A program made the position numbers and the translations under genes. Below, piece after piece: positions 36,565 to 48,367 of a stretch of DNA of 64,000 nucleotides. The stretch is from Symbiodinium sp. CCMP2592 (taxonomy: Eukaryota; Sar; Dinophyceae; Suessiales; Symbiodiniaceae): positions 105,001-169,000 of the forward strand of contig CAJNDT010003212.1 of assembly GCA_905221615.1 (NCBI GenBank). Reading direction: 5' to 3'. Position 1 is the first letter of the stretch. The number at the start of each line of letters is the position of its first letter. The notes beneath the pieces were generated by a model, which was not told the origin of the DNA, searched no databases, and saw nothing but the letters and a program-made list of their open reading frames with translations.

Positions 36565-39123
36565 ATGACATCCTTTGTGAACGATCTTGAGGCTATTCGT
36601 TTGGCCTCTCAGAGCAGTCAGGACCCTCCAGGACCGTCTTTGATTCCACAGGCTCCCAAGTGCACGTCAGTGGCTACACCTGTGGCTTCTTTAGAGCGGA
36701 CCACTGGTCAGCCTCTCAACCAGCTTGTGCATATCGACGCTGAGGAAGTTCTGCCCAAGGCAGCAGGGAAGCTTTCCGCATCTTTCTTGGAGCATCTGGA
36801 TAAGCTGCATTGCGAATCTCCTGATTTAGGTGGAGACCAAGCCGTCGTTCATCAGCTGGCTGATGGTCAGTTGCACATGAGCTCTGTGGGCTTGCAGGAT
36901 TCTCCCGCCAAGTCAGGCTCCTCAGCTAGCTGGGATTTGATCGCTCCAGTTTCGCTTAACACTTCTTCGGTTGCAGTGCCTTTGGTGTGCACGGTTAAGC
37001 GCTATCGGAAGACATCTCTGCCAGTGCAAGAAACTCCAGCAGATGTTTCGCCTGTGCTCTTGCAGGCTCGCCCCAAATCTTCCGGGTACAGGTCGCGATC
37101 TCGATCAGAGGAAAGGGCGCCCTTGCCCATGGCTGGCTTAGGTGAGGGGGCGTCGCATGTCGACCACAGACACAGGTTGAGTATTGGGTCTAAGATCCCG
37201 CTAGGTCCCTTTCGACCCCTCCCCGCCCCTGCTCCTGTCCCTAGGTCCCGGGTTGCCTCGCCTTCGGTTGAGGGTAGGCCTGGTTTGTGCCCGCCTGTGC
37301 CACGAGCCAAGAATCGTGCAGCCTTTTATGCGAAGCACAATCGTGTGCCGCTTGTGGGCGGGACGCATGGGCCTTCTGTGCTTGCTGCCGTCCCAAAGAT
37401 CGTATCTCCTGCAGGTGCCGGATTGTCTGCCCCCGCGTCTCGAGGTACAAGGAATTCTCTGCAGGCACCTTCTGCGAGCGGTGGCCGGGCTGCTAAGATT
37501 GGCGGCTTCACATTGCAACAGAACGTCCACCAGCAGCAGTTCGCCAGTGTGCTTGTGATTTGGGAGTTGGTAAAGCCCTTGGTTTTGCCATTTTCTCCAG
37601 TTTTACAGGACTTGCAAAGCAGCGTGCACGCTGCAGACTTGGAGCTAGGGTTGTTGCGTACTGTGGCTGAATCCACAGCCTTGCGATATCTTCAGGTTGT
37701 GCACAAGTTCTTGGATCAGTTAAGGGTGCTTTGGCATCTGTCGTGGGACTCTGCTTCGCAATCGGCCGTTGTAGATTGCATACTCTCCTTGCGAAGGGAT
37801 CATCAGGACTGCCATCAACTTAATGCCGTCAAGGCACTGCGCTGGCTGGCAAAGCTGCTTCGCCTTCAGGTGGATAATCTTTATGATGGCTTGTTCAAGC
37901 CGCTGGTGAACGTGGCAAGCTCGGGCAAGTTGCGTCGTGAGTCCTATCCTCTGCCTTGGAGGCTGGTCAGCTTCTTTGAGCAGGCGCTGATCTTTCGGAC
38001 GTTGCCAGTGCCTGCCTTGCTCCTTGCTGGGGCTGCACTTACTTGCATTTTCGGGTCATTGCGCTGGTCTGATTCTCAGCACTTGCGCTGGGATAGCATC
38101 GTCTTCTCGGCATCCTGTGTGCGCACTCTTATCTTCAGGACAAAGACCTCTCGGGCAGGGATGCCGGTAGGCTTTCGCGTTGCCGGGGTTCACGGAGCTG
38201 AAGCCTCTGTCATGCAGTCATGGGTGGCTCATTATCTTGAGCTCTTGTCTGATGCTTGGGATGAGATGAGGGCTGCTTTTGGTGATTTAGTTTGTCCTGA
38301 TTGCTTGTGGTTCTCTTGGGATAGTAAATCGGCCACCTTCGCACCGCTTAGTTACGCCCAGTGCCTGCGCTTCTTGCGTGAGTCCGCTGTCGCGGCTGGC
38401 CTCTCGGAAGGTGTCCTCGAGGTCGCTTCGCTGACTTTGCATTCGCTGAAGGTCTGTTTACTGTCGGCCATGCTGATCCTCAATGTCGACCGGCCGGCTC
38501 GACTCGCGCAAGGACATCACAAAGGGTCTAGCGCCGAATTGTACGGCCGTGACGATATTTGGCCCGCACTGGGCGCGCAGGATGTGGTTTTGGCTAAGGT
38601 GCAGGCAGGATGGCTTCCACTGACGCCGCTGGCTCGTGGCGGACAGGTTCCGATTCAGCAGCTCCCACTGCTAGAGTTGCGGAGGGTTCAGCCGTGTGCG
38701 TCTTCAGCCTCTTGCTTCCCGTTGCTGCCGGACTTCAGTGCTGCTCACGATCCTGAGGCAGCCGCGGTGACAATGATTTCATCTCAGGATGCAGCGGCCG
38801 ACATTTTGTCCGAGCCGACCCAGGCGCCTTCTCAGACGCGGGCTGCGGCCCAAGATTTTGATTCTTCCTCTTCCGACGGTGATCCCGCAGACGTAGAGTC
38901 GTTGGGCGATGCGGAGGAGGTCTGTTTCCTTCGTGCGAAGTCGGGCATCATTCACATTGCTTCTGCTGCTCCCTCAGGCACAGGCGTGTCCTGTGGTTCG
39001 CTCTGGCTTAAGCCCGCCTGTGGCATGCTGTCTTCGGAGCTCGAGCTGGTTGGCTCAGTGCCAACGGGGGCGCGGCTTTGTCGACACAAGGCGTGTCAGG
39101 GAATTCTGTGTCGGTGCGTGTAG
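36565..39123 (+). CDS. Y4 tyrosine recombinase, long form
   Basis: 852 residues, about 250 longer than the others because of an N-terminal extension (residues 1-310) rich in S, P, A and V with basic patches and no recognised domain. The core is diverged but complete: R in GSLRWSDSQHL, H and K in LHSLKVCLLS, HH in AQGHHKGSS and candidate Y in ELYGRDD. The tail has SGIIHIAS, SCGS and RHKACQGILC, a loose version of the H...C...CxxC module. An SSSDGD acidic linker precedes it, as in the relatives. Intact. Confidence 0.82.
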   Translation: MTSFVNDLEAIRLASQSSQDPPGPSLIPQAPKCTSVATPVASLERTTGQPLNQLVHIDAEEVLPKAAGKLSASFLEHLDKLHCESPDLGGDQAVVHQLADGQLHMSSVGLQDSPAKSGSSASWDLIAPVSLNTSSVAVPLVCTVKRYRKTSLPVQETPADVSPVLLQARPKSSGYRSRSRSEERAPLPMAGLGEGASHVDHRHRLSIGSKIPLGPFRPLPAPAPVPRSRVASPSVEGRPGLCPPVPRAKNRAAFYAKHNRVPLVGGTHGPSVLAAVPKIVSPAGAGLSAPASRGTRNSLQAPSASGGRAAKIGGFTLQQNVHQQQFASVLVIWELVKPLVLPFSPVLQDLQSSVHAADLELGLLRTVAESTALRYLQVVHKFLDQLRVLWHLSWDSASQSAVVDCILSLRRDHQDCHQLNAVKALRWLAKLLRLQVDNLYDGLFKPLVNVASSGKLRRESYPLPWRLVSFFEQALIFRTLPVPALLLAGAALTCIFGSLRWSDSQHLRWDSIVFSASCVRTLIFRTKTSRAGMPVGFRVAGVHGAEASVMQSWVAHYLELLSDAWDEMRAAFGDLVCPDCLWFSWDSKSATFAPLSYAQCLRFLRESAVAAGLSEGVLEVASLTLHSLKVCLLSAMLILNVDRPARLAQGHHKGSSAELYGRDDIWPALGAQDVVLAKVQAGWLPLTPLARGGQVPIQQLPLLELRRVQPCASSASCFPLLPDFSAAHDPEAAAVTMISSQDAAADILSEPTQAPSQTRAAAQDFDSSSSDGDPADVESLGDAEEVCFLRAKSGIIHIASAAPSGTGVSCGSLWLKPACGMLSSELELVGSVPTGARLCRHKACQGILCRCV

Positions 39124-39889
39124 CGCCGGCACGCCCCTATTTTGCAAAGGCTCTGTGCGAGCTTACGGCTTCAGCTTGTGTGCGGCATCTTTTCCACCAG
39201 CTCTGCAAGTAGCTGCTCTTAGCTTATTCTACATCGTAGTTCATGCAACCACATCGGAAAAAAGCGTGTCCTGGGGCTTGGCAACAAACTGCGAATCTTG
39301 CCTGAGGCTCTGCATGCAAACTTGTTGCGTCGTGAAGTTTTGTTTTGGCTGAGCGATCTCGACCTGCGCGCGGAGGGATTAGCTCTCTGGGGGGCGATGG
39401 CAGCCTTCCCAGCTTTTGCGGCCGATGCAGGCCTCGCACACAAGCAATCAGATGCGGGTGTACCGCTAGCCACATTCCTCGCATCATTGCAGCCTGCGGG
39501 TTCCATGTGGGTGCGGCCGGTGCCGGCTTCACTCACGGCCGGTTTGGGCGCTGAGCTCTGCCGTGCCCAGCTCACTGAAGGTCCCAGTTACGGCATGCTT
39601 CCTAACAACGTTGTGGACTCACCGGCTGCGGTTTTGAGCTGGGGCTGCAGGGTTTGAGTCCGTTTTCGCCTTACAAGAGCTTGCCATTATTGGTCTCGTG
39701 AGGTCTTCCGGGTACCCGAGTACGAGTTTTGCAGGTTTATCCTTTTCGGGCACATTGTGGCCCCGGGTTTCGCGGTTTTGGCTTTCGGGTTCTACCGATC
39801 TTGGCAAAGTCAGCTGGTTACATATCTGTGATGTCCCCATCCAATGCGCAGGTGCTTTGCCGGTGGATCCAGATCCTTCGGTCTCGACG
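39124..39889 (+). other. Y4 spacer between recombinase and Gag
   Basis: A 119-residue opening (39298-39657) of balanced composition is present but matches nothing else here and has no family counterpart, so I do not call it a gene. Longest intergenic stretch among the elements. Confidence 0.35.
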
Positions 39890-40185
39890 ATGGACTCCCT
39901 TCTTGCTTCGCATAACATACCCGAGGCGCTGCACTACCACTTTGCGGATTTCACGCCAGAGATCTTTGCTAATGTGGCAACGGATGCAGCGAGCCTGGAT
40001 CGCTTCCTGGCTAGTCTCGTGGAAAACGCGGGTGCTGATCAGTTCGTTGTCGAGGCTAGGGTTCGAATGCTCTGGAAAGCCTGCGCTTCTGTCAACAGCT
40101 CCTCTTCAAAGAAGGAATCACCAGAGGAGCCCGCACAAGGTGGGAAGACCGATTCGTGGGCAGACCCTTTCCCTGCCAAGCTCAG
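39890..40185 (+). pseudogene. Y4 Gag, part 1 (before Y5)
   Basis: Starts at ATG 39890 (MDSLLASHN). The segment is acidic to neutral with no zinc finger. It stops in Y5 after 40185; codon AG + C48368 and the following GCC ACT ATG continue in frame, reading FPAKLS + ATMWKG. The N-terminus is unlike the other six Gags, so Y4 belongs to a different branch. Confidence 0.75.
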
Positions 40186-40409
40186 GCGACACATGAGGCT
40201 TGCCTCTATTAGCTTTATTTTCCTAGGAGAGTTTTGAAAATTACTGCGAAGTTTTCAAAACGCCTTTGCTTTATTTTGAACCACATTTCATGGCATGAAT
40301 GCATGCTTTGAATCGTCTGAGTTCATCTCTTTTATTTCCCGCGCCGCCTCGAGACAGGGGTGGGATGGGTGGGTAGCTACTCCCTGGCCAAAGGGCCGGA
40401 AAATTTTGT
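40186..40409 (+). repeat. Y5 split repeat A1
   Basis: Direct repeat of 47921-48144. Contains the recombination arm TTATTTTCC near its start and a perfect inverted repeat GTTTTGAAAA / TTTTCAAAAC further in. Confidence 0.92.
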
Positions 40410-40463
40410 AGTGGGGTGTAGCGTTTGCCATGCTGGCCTGACAAGGCCGAGTTTGCAGCCAGC

Positions 40464-42271
40464 ATGTCAGGGGATGACTCTCTTGAAAGTAGCCTCAAGA
40501 AGGCTCGCGTGCATGGGGCTTATGAGGGTCACCATGTGTCGGCCACGCGGGTTGCATCCCGGGGGCTTGGAAGCACAGTTAGGATGCCGTGGGAAATAGC
40601 TTCTGCATTTCTTGACATGCCTGCTTTGCCCTCGCCTTTCGCCAAAGGGGGATGCATTGTGTCAGCGCCAGTGGGGCCGGCCGGTCCTGCAGGGCCGGTG
40701 AAGTCGTCTTCGGGAAAGCTTGAGTCACTCAGGCTTGCGGGAGTGAAGATTCCGAGTGTGCCGGGACAAAGCTGGGATCAGAAACTCTCTGAGGCGAGGG
40801 AAGCAGCTTTGGCAAAGTGGCTAGGGATTCTTGAAAGGTTCCCTGACGATTTCGGTCTTTCTCTTTCGATTCGGCTAGATAAGGAGAACGGGCGAGACTC
40901 TGACTTGAAGTCTTCCTTGCAAGATGTGTTTTCTCAGAAGGCGAGCGTCACGATCTCGGGCCGTGCTGGGCCCCTTGCCAGGTACATCAAGCACTGCCGA
41001 AGTTGCCAGGTCATTCCTTTCCCTGTCACTGAAGCAGGGATCTATGCTTTCCTACAGGATTATGCATCTCACGAGGCGCCCACTTTCGCCAGGAGTTTCT
41101 TGAGCAGCCTTGCTTTTGCAAAGTTCACTGTGAGCTTGAAGGTGAGTGATGAGGTCTTCAGCCCCAGGGTCCGTGGGCTGTCGTCGAAGCTGTATCTTGA
41201 AAAGAGGAAGACTCGGCAAAAGCCGTCGCTCAAAGTTGATCATGTGCGGAAGTTGGAGGCTATCGCTTCCGGCTCGATCGTGCTCGAGCCTTCAGACCGG
41301 GTCGCTGCTGGCTTCTTCGTGTGGACCTTGTATGCACGAGCGAGGTACTCGGATGCCCAAGCTGCAGGTGCAATGACTTGTGACTTAAGCGATACGCCGG
41401 ACGGCACAGTCGGATACCTGGAGTCCGCTGTCGAGCGAAGCAAGACTTCGTTCTCACTGGAAAGAAAGGTCAGGTATTTGCACATGTTTGCTCCCATCCA
41501 AGGTAGGTGCCCTGGGGTGTCAAGTGGTTTGAGTTCTATAAGGAGCATGGGCCTCCTTTGGGGTCGGGCAAGCCCTTGCTTCCGAGCCCGCTCTCTGGCG
41601 GAGGGTGGCAAACATCGCCGCTGGCGGTGGCGAGTGCCACGAAATGGATGAAGTCACTCTTGATCCGTGCGGGTTGTGACAGGTCTTCCGTTGAACCGCT
41701 TGGGACGCATAGTCTCAAGGCAACGACCTTGAGTTGGAGCGCCAAATTCGGACTACCCCGCGAGGTGAGAGCGGCCCTAGGCTACCACGCCAGGGGCCGT
41801 GACGGGACCGAGCTCATCTATGGGAGAGACAACATGTCTGCTCCTGTGCGCCAGCTGCAAGGGGTCCTGCTCGAAGTGTCGCGCGAAAGGTTCATGCCGG
41901 ACGCCACCAGGTCCGGTTACTTCGTGAAGCGCTTTGAAGATCCAGAAGGGATGCCCATTCCTCCTGATGAGGTTTTGTCGGAATCTTCTTCCGAGGCCAG
42001 CGAGGATGCCGAGGATGTCGATCATGTAGCTGCGGAGGCGGCCACCGACGAGTTGGGAAGGCAATGGGAGCCCGATGCAGGCTTGCGTGCCGAGCTTGAA
42101 GCAGTCCCTTTGTTCAGGAACAGAGACAGCCGTTTCATCCATGCTGTCGCATCCGAAGAAGGCGACAAGTTCAGATGTGGGAGAAACATCTCGACCAGGT
42201 ATGAGAGGTTGTCTTCCGTCCCTCGAATTTTGTTTCCGCTGTGTAGAAGCTGTTGCCCACCTAAGAAGTGA
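40464..42271 (+). pseudogene. Y5 tyrosine recombinase, one frameshift
   Basis: Start at ATG 40464 (MSGDDSLES); the frame is also open upstream from a TTG at 40425. The first frame covers TVRMPWEIA, GRAGPLARYIKH and R in YARARYSDAQ, then one base is lost or gained near 41500, after YLHMFAPIQG. The second frame from about 41507 carries H and K in THSLKATTLSW, H in LGYHARG, candidate Y in LIYGRD, and the tail SRFIHA, FRCGRN and PLCRSC. Joined, the protein would be about 600 residues, in line with Y2, Y3 and Y6. Confidence 0.85.
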
Positions 42272-42544
42272 TGCTGAGGAGTGCAGTGAAAAGGAGTTTT
42301 TGAGTTTCTGAGCGTTGCGCGCTTAGGCTGAGTGCTTCCAGGAGTGTGTGCGATTTGTAGTTTTCGAGTGACATGCATCAGTCAGAAGCAAGCATCGCGT
42401 TCATGAGGAGTCGGCTCAGTCTTAGGAAGTCTGTGCTTGAACCTGGTAAGTCAGAGCTCAGGCCACGAGGTGCGGATTCGGGAGTGTTCTGAGAACTTTC
42501 AGCGATTTGTAGGAGTTTCACTAGCTCGGTTCCTGCTCCTGACG

Positions 42545-43732
42545 ATGGCTAACTACTCTGAGAGTCAATCGGTTCTGCAGTCGCGATTGAGTGTCGTGGG
42601 TTTCGCAGAAGATGACGTTCAGAAAATCCTGCCAGAGGTGGGAAACTTGAGGAGGCTGGCGTTCATTTCTTCTTTCACACCTGGCCAGACTGACGAGGGG
42701 CCGTTGATGCAGGTGTTGAAAGACATTTTGAAGCGAGACTTGACAATTGCAGACAAGGCTAATTGGCGTGCGGTCTACAATGAAGCTTTTGCCATAGTGA
42801 CCGCGGAAATGAAGCAGAGGATTGAGAAGGCCGACCCAGAGTCGACCGTCCGGCCTTTGTCTCAGCCTGAGAGGTCGGAGCGGTACGAGCGGCAGGCCAA
42901 GAAGCTTGTTGGGATTTCACTGAAAGGGCCTCTGGAGCCTGCCGATGCACTTGTTGATCTTGCTGTGGCTTCCTATGAGGCAAATGAGCTGAGGTACATT
43001 CCGTGGGACCGGTGTGTGTCCAAGGAAGCTGAACTGGCTGGCGAGAAGAAACGCGATGTCAGGTTCACTGTTGAGGAGTCTTCGGGAAAGCTTCGGATCG
43101 AGCACAAACAGCCTGATCTGGTTGCGGATACTTCATCGGAGATTCTTGTTCAGCAGGCTCTCACCAGGAGAGCTTTGGCCATGGATCAGGCGAACCTGAT
43201 CGAGTTCAGTGTTGCTGATAAGTGGACTCAACGCTTGATGAAGGCCCGCATGCAAGCGCCTGCGGAGCATTTTGCCAGGCCCACTTGGAAGCAACTTGAG
43301 TCGGCGGATCGGCAGCTGTTTGCCGAGCTTCGTGATAAGACCAGGGCAGGAGTGCAGACCGTCGCATCGGGTCGCCCGTTGGACACACTTCTGCCAGATG
43401 CGATGTACATGAACGAAGTGTCATGTTTATTGCAACCTTTTCCGGCCCCTGCCCTAAAGGATGTTCCCCAGAAGCCGGATGCTCACAACAAAGGTGGAGG
43501 CAAAGGAAAGAAAGGTAAGCAGAGGTTCATGACAAGGTTGCCCGCCGGCCTGGAGGGCTGCAGGTCTCACACCAATCGTGGTGACCCAATCTGTTTTGCA
43601 TTCAATCTGGGAGGATGCCCTACCAAAGGGCAGAAGTGCGAGAAAGGCCTGCACATTTGCGCAGTGCCTAAGTGCGGTGCTCACAACCATGGTGCAGCGC
43701 AGTGCCCAAAGCGGGCTCAGGGTGGCTCGTGA
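42545..43732 (+). CDS. Y5 Gag-like protein
   Basis: 395 residues from ATG 42545 (MANYSESQSVL). Conserved family segments: 'RLAFISSFTPGQ', 'PLSQPERSERY', 'GISLKGPLEPAD', 'YIPWDRCVSKE', 'LTRRALAMDQA', 'VQTVASGRPLD'. A K/G-rich basic patch (GGGKGKKGK) precedes CFAFNLGGC, KCEKGLHIC and CGAHNHGAAQC, the zinc-binding end. The gene is intact although the genes on both sides are frameshifted. It ends in UGA followed by CUAG. Confidence 0.88.
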   Translation: MANYSESQSVLQSRLSVVGFAEDDVQKILPEVGNLRRLAFISSFTPGQTDEGPLMQVLKDILKRDLTIADKANWRAVYNEAFAIVTAEMKQRIEKADPESTVRPLSQPERSERYERQAKKLVGISLKGPLEPADALVDLAVASYEANELRYIPWDRCVSKEAELAGEKKRDVRFTVEESSGKLRIEHKQPDLVADTSSEILVQQALTRRALAMDQANLIEFSVADKWTQRLMKARMQAPAEHFARPTWKQLESADRQLFAELRDKTRAGVQTVASGRPLDTLLPDAMYMNEVSCLLQPFPAPALKDVPQKPDAHNKGGGKGKKGKQRFMTRLPAGLEGCRSHTNRGDPICFAFNLGGCPTKGQKCEKGLHICAVPKCGAHNHGAAQCPKRAQGGS

Positions 43733-43735
43733 CTA
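43730..43735 (+). promoter_or_regulatory. Y5 Gag stop in readthrough context UGA CUA
   Basis: TGA 43730-43732 followed by CTAG. Pol is open in the same frame; first ATG at 43760. Confidence 0.65.
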
Positions 43736-46700
43736 GCGGGTCACGAGGGTGCGTCGCTGATGGCCGGTGCTCCAGAGAGTGTGCATCAGCCGGCAGCGGG
43801 AGCCTCACAGGTGGATGATCTCCTAGAGGGAGTTCATCGGCCGAGCAATGCATGCGCCGGCGGCTCTCCTCCGAGTGGTGTGGAGTGTCGTCTGCAGTCA
43901 GGTGTTGATCGAGAGGATCATCACACGCACAACGTTGGCTCTCACAGTGCCATCTCCAGGCCATCACCAGGTGTGGTGGAGGCCGCACGCAGCAGGTCCC
44001 CGAGGCCCCGTGATGGGGCACAGTCGCAGAGAGGTTCTTCACTTGACGAGGGTCATGTGAGTGCCACCGATGTTCTGCGGGTTTTCGATGGTCTTCCTTC
44101 GGATGCCTTGAAGAGGGGTGCCGATGCACCTCTCCCAACTTCGAAATCTTGGAGCGTATGTTCTTGGTGGTAATGTAGGCCTGAAGGCCAATGCCTCAGC
44201 CAACCCGGAGGCGCTCAAAGTCTTTGCAAGGTTTGTGAGACAGCGTGCACCGGGGTTTAAGTTTTCTTCGATAAATATATTTGAGGATGTTCGCACCGAG
44301 CGCCATCGAGATCAGTGGAATGCCAACTTGCATAACTTGGCGATTGCACTGACTGACTTCTCAGGTGGAGCTATCTTTGTGGAGCATGAAAACGGTCGAG
44401 ATGTATCCGACCTTAATGGGGCACGAGGCTCTCGCTTGCAGGTTGCTAAGGGCCCTGTCCGATTCAATGCCAGACACAATTGGCACTACACCGAGGCGTG
44501 GCAGGGCCGTAGAGTCTTGCTGGTTGCATTCACCATCCGTCATGTCGAATCGCTGTGCAAAGAACATCTTGACTTTCTCCGCGAGTGTCATGTTGATGTT
44601 CCGGAATGCGCGCCCGAGGGCGCGCGGTTGGCGCCTGCTGAAGCGTGTGCTCGTCAGCCGCCATCCTTGACCTCCCCCGCAGCTCAGGAGTCGCTTAGGC
44701 CCTTGCCCGCTTCGGTTGTCCCCGCCGTTGACCCTAAGGAACCTGTGAGCGACCCTGCTAGTCCCTTAAAGCCCGGTTCTGCTCTCTATGTCGAGATAAA
44801 GTGTGGGTCCGGATTGCTGCCGGCTCGGGTGCGGCGGGACGGATTTCAAATCATAGCGCTTGAACATTCTCGCCCCGCTGGGCGAGTGCACACTCACCTT
44901 GTCCCTGTGGACATTGAAACTGAGTCGGGTTTCTCCTTTGTGCAGACTGTCATCAGCCACGATGCCCCTTTTCACGTGCATTTCTTTCCTGCGACCAAGG
45001 ATTGTTTTAAGGCTACTTTTAGCGCCGGGCAAACCATTCGCATCGCCAAACTCTTGCTTGCATCTGATTCGCATTGGAGTGTCTTGCATCCCCTGGCGTC
45101 AGCCCTGTGGAAACAGCTCGACTTTCCCGACAACCTCCATTGCGTAGACTTCTGTGCAGGTTGCTACGGGGCTCCCAGTCCGGTCAAAATGCGTCTGTGC
45201 ACAACCCAGGCCGCGCTGGCTGGCATGCCGGTGCCAGCATGTCGTTGTCGCCCCGGGCCCCACGCTGCGGGCTCGCTTGCACCAGATGCCTTGTACACAA
45301 CCAAGTTCTGTGATGTGTTTGCTGGCCTCCTGCAGCTGGCGGTTGGCCAGTCTGGCCTCTTACTTGAGCACGCTCTTCCTCTGCAGAGTTCGCGGCATTC
45401 TGCCGTAGCAGCCGCTGGGCGGCAGCCTCGATTGTCAAAATTCCAGCCGCAGATCGCCGAGTTTAAGTGCCAGGCCACGGTCCGTGAGTTCCCGTGGCCC
45501 CTTCCTTTGGATAATAAAGGCAATCTCACATGTGCCGTGGGGTCCATCCCTCCTGGCTCCCGCCTTCTTCGCGTTGTGTGTGATCGGGGGGTCGTCGGTG
45601 CGAAACAGGTCGGAAGCCTGTCAGGTGTGCCTTCAGCAGTTACCTTTGGCATTTACCGCACGGAACAAGAGTTTGTGGCCCAGGCATTGCATATCGATCA
45701 TCCCTTCGACTTGTGCGTGGCAGTCCCAGACTTCATGTTGAGAGCGTTGGCTTTTACCTTGAAAGAGGGCCCGGTTGGTGTGATGAAGCACCGTCTGAAT
45801 TTGCTCCAGCAGTGGACTTCTTGGAAACGCGATTTGGCCGGTGCCGAAGCAAACCTGCATGCTGCCATGGATCCTGGTGTGGCTTCTGTTATGAAGGGCA
45901 AGAACATTTTGCTTTTGGAAAAAATTGCATCGTCTTTCGGTTGGCCTGACACTGAAGTCTTCGAACACCTTAAGCATGGGTTTCCCTTAGTGGGGGAGTC
46001 GAGTCCTTCTGGCATCTTCGATGTGGATAGAAAACCGGCTCTGATGACAAGGGCAGAGCTTGTGCAGCATGCTAAATTCCTTAGGCCTGCGCTGTGGGCG
46101 AAGGTGGCGAACGCGGAGGTGGATGATTTAGCTCGGGAAGTGTGGGATTCCACACAGCAAGAGATGCTAGTCAAGGAGTGGCTAACCGGACCTTACTCGT
46201 GGGACGAGCTGCAGGCCCGTCATCCAGAAGGCTGGCTTCCAGTGCGGAGGTTCGGCATTGTGCAAAAAGCCAAGACGCGGTCGATAGACGATTTGGCCGA
46301 GAACTCTGTAAACTGCGCCTATGCTGTTTCCGATCGGATTTCTTTGAGGGCCCTTGATGAATTGGTCTGGCTTGCGATCACCCTCTTTAAGATCTTCATT
46401 GCAAAAGGCGAGGTGAGCATCCCTTTGTCGGACGGCGACCATCTTCGCTTTCCGGTGCATTCTTTCTGGAGGGCCCTGAAACCCGATGCGCTTCAGCCAA
46501 GCTTGAAAACAGTGGACTTGAAGAGTGCTTATAAACAGTTGGCGGTTTCTCCACGAGACCGCTGTCTGAGCATAGTGGCCATCAAGGACCCGGTCTCGAG
46601 GCTTGCGTTTGGCTTCGAGAGCCGAACCCTTCTGTTTGGGGCCACCTCGTCGGTGGTTTCATTCAATCGCGTTGCAAGATTGCTCCAGAGGGTTCTGGTT

Positions 46701-47711
46701 GCCTTGCAGGTGCTCGCCTGCAACTACTTCGACGATTACCCGGTTTTAGAGGTCTTGCCGCTTTGTAACAACACGCAGTCGACTGTCAGAGCCGCGTTGG
46801 ACCTGCTGGGTTTCGCCTGGGCGGAAGACAAGGATCTTCCCTTCAGCCATGAGGCTGAGCTACTAGGCGTTCGGGTTGACCTTGGCAGCTTTGGGGTAGT
46901 TAAGATTGGGAATAAGCCCGAACGTGCTACTGCCATCGCTGAGGCGGTGGACTCCGTCTTGAGTGCGGGCCATCTTGATCCGAAGACCCTGCCGTCTTTG
47001 TTCGGTCGCCTCCAGTTTGCCGAGGGTCAGCTGCACGGGCGATTGGGCAGATTGGCACTGGCCGATCTTAGGGCGTGCACGATGAGTTCTCAGGCCAAAA
47101 CCCTTGATGCCACGGCTGTGCAGGCCCTTTGTAATCTTAGGTCCCGGGTTCTTGGGGGTACCCCTAGGATAGTCCCGGCTTGTGTAGGGTCTCGTCGTTC
47201 TGTGATTTTTACAGATGGAGCGTACGAGCCGACGAATGAAACTCACCCCGCCACTGTCGGAGGAGTCTTGTACCATTTCGACAACGGCGCGTGGTGCACT
47301 TTCTTCTTTGCATGTGCTATCCCTTTGAGCGTTGTACAGAGCTGGGAGGCTCTCGGGAAAAGGCATTTGATAGGCCCAGTTGAGATGTATGCAGTGGTAT
47401 GTGCGAGAGAAGCGTGGGCAAAGCACTTGGACATGCAAAGGGTGACCATGTATGTGGATCACTCCGGAGTGTTGGCCTCTTTGGTGAAAGGCTCTTCGAA
47501 AGACCCTTTGTGGAGGCAACTCTTGCTGATCTTTGAGAGCTGCGACGCTGAGGCGATGCTCCCTTGGTTTAGCCGCGTTCCAAGTGCAAGTAACCCGGCC
47601 GATCCTCCTTCGAGAGCTAAGTCAATCTTTCCAGTCAGGGGGCAGGTGTGCAGAGTGTCGCCTCGATGCCCGATCAAAGGCAATGCCACGATTGATCTCC
47701 TTCTTAAGTGA
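43733..47711 (+). pseudogene. Y5 Pol: dioxygenase-like, methyltransferase-like, RT, RNase H; one frameshift
   Basis: The first frame (ATG 43760) ends at 44173; a shift near 44145-44155 leads to the frame that runs to 47711. The dioxygenase-like domain keeps H and D in RHRD (44304 and 44310), SGGAIFVE, H in NWHYTEAW (44484) and R in QGRR (44508). The methyltransferase-like domain is strongly decayed: motif I region reads IKCSGSGLLPARV-like, and the PC motif is replaced by FFPATKDCFKAT. RT motifs are TRSIDDLAE, VDLKSAYKQL, LLFGATSS and YFDDYP. RNase H has FTDGAY, GPVEMYA, YVDHSG and NPADPPSR. RT and RNase H residues are complete. Confidence 0.87.
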
Positions 47712-47911
47712 ATGGGGTGTTCGTTGGCGATCCTCGTGTTCGCCATCGATCGGTGCGGGGATGTCACGACTTCCCCCTTCGGCTTTGCCGGAAGGAAAAA
47801 GCGCCACATCTGCTTGAGCAATTTTCTTATTCTTTATATACTTTGATTTTCCCATATAGTTTGGGAATACTGTGATTGGAATCTTACTTTAGAAATAAAG
47901 CAAAGCTCCGT

Positions 47912-47958
47912 GGAAAATAAGCGACACATGAGGCTTGCCTCTATTAGCTTTATTTTCC
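47912..47958 (+). other. Y5 candidate recombination site at the B1/A2 junction
   Basis: GGAAAATAA (47912-47920) and inverse TTATTTTCC (47950-47958) flank a 29-base spacer. Same arm as Y1, though the spacers and repeats differ. Confidence 0.64.
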
Positions 47959-48144
47959 TAGGAGAGTTTTGAAAATTACTGCGAAGTTTTCAAAACGCCT
48001 TTGCTTTATTTTGAACCACATTTCATGGCATGAATGCATGCTTTGAATCGTCTGAGTTCATCTCTTTTATTTCCCGCGCCGCCTCGAGACAGGGGTGGGA
48101 TGGGTGGGTAGCTGCTCCCTGGCCAAAGGGCCGGAAAATTTTGT

Positions 48145-48160
48145 CCCTCCCTCCACTCCC
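48145..48160 (+). other. Y5 C-rich tract at the A2/B2 boundary
   Basis: CCCTCCCTCCACTCCC, followed by GGGG at the start of B2. Confidence 0.6.
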
Positions 48161-48367
48161 GGGGTGTTCGTTGGCGATCCTCGTGTTCGCCATCGATCGG
48201 TGCGGGGATGTCACGACTTCCCCCTTCGGCTTTGCCGGAAGGAAAAAGCGCCACATCTGCTTGAGCAATTTTCTTATTCTTTATATACTTTGATTTTCCC
48301 ATATAGCTTGGGAATACTGTGATTGGAATCTTACTTTAGAAATAAAGCAAAGCTCCGTGGAAAATAA

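Larger units (their letters stand above)
40186..48367 (+). mobile_element. Y5: YR retrotransposon inserted in the Y4 Gag gene
   Basis: A1 40186-40409, recombinase, Gag, Pol, B1 47714-47920, A2 47921-48144, C-rich tract 48145-48160, B2 48161-48367. A copies are 224 bases and B copies 207; each pair differs at one visible base. No base is shared between element ends and target. The recombinase and Pol each have one frameshift. There is no coiled-coil gene. Confidence 0.93.
47714..48367 (+). repeat. Y5 3' split-repeat block B1-A2-tract-B2
   Basis: B1 47714-47920 begins two bases after the Pol stop; A2 47921-48144; tract 48145-48160; B2 48161-48367. B copies differ once (ATATAGTTTG versus ATATAGCTTG). 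Confidence 0.92.

Noticed and set aside
39298..39657. 119-codon opening between the Y4 recombinase and Gag
   Set aside because: No counterpart in any other element and no motif; kept only as part of the spacer description.
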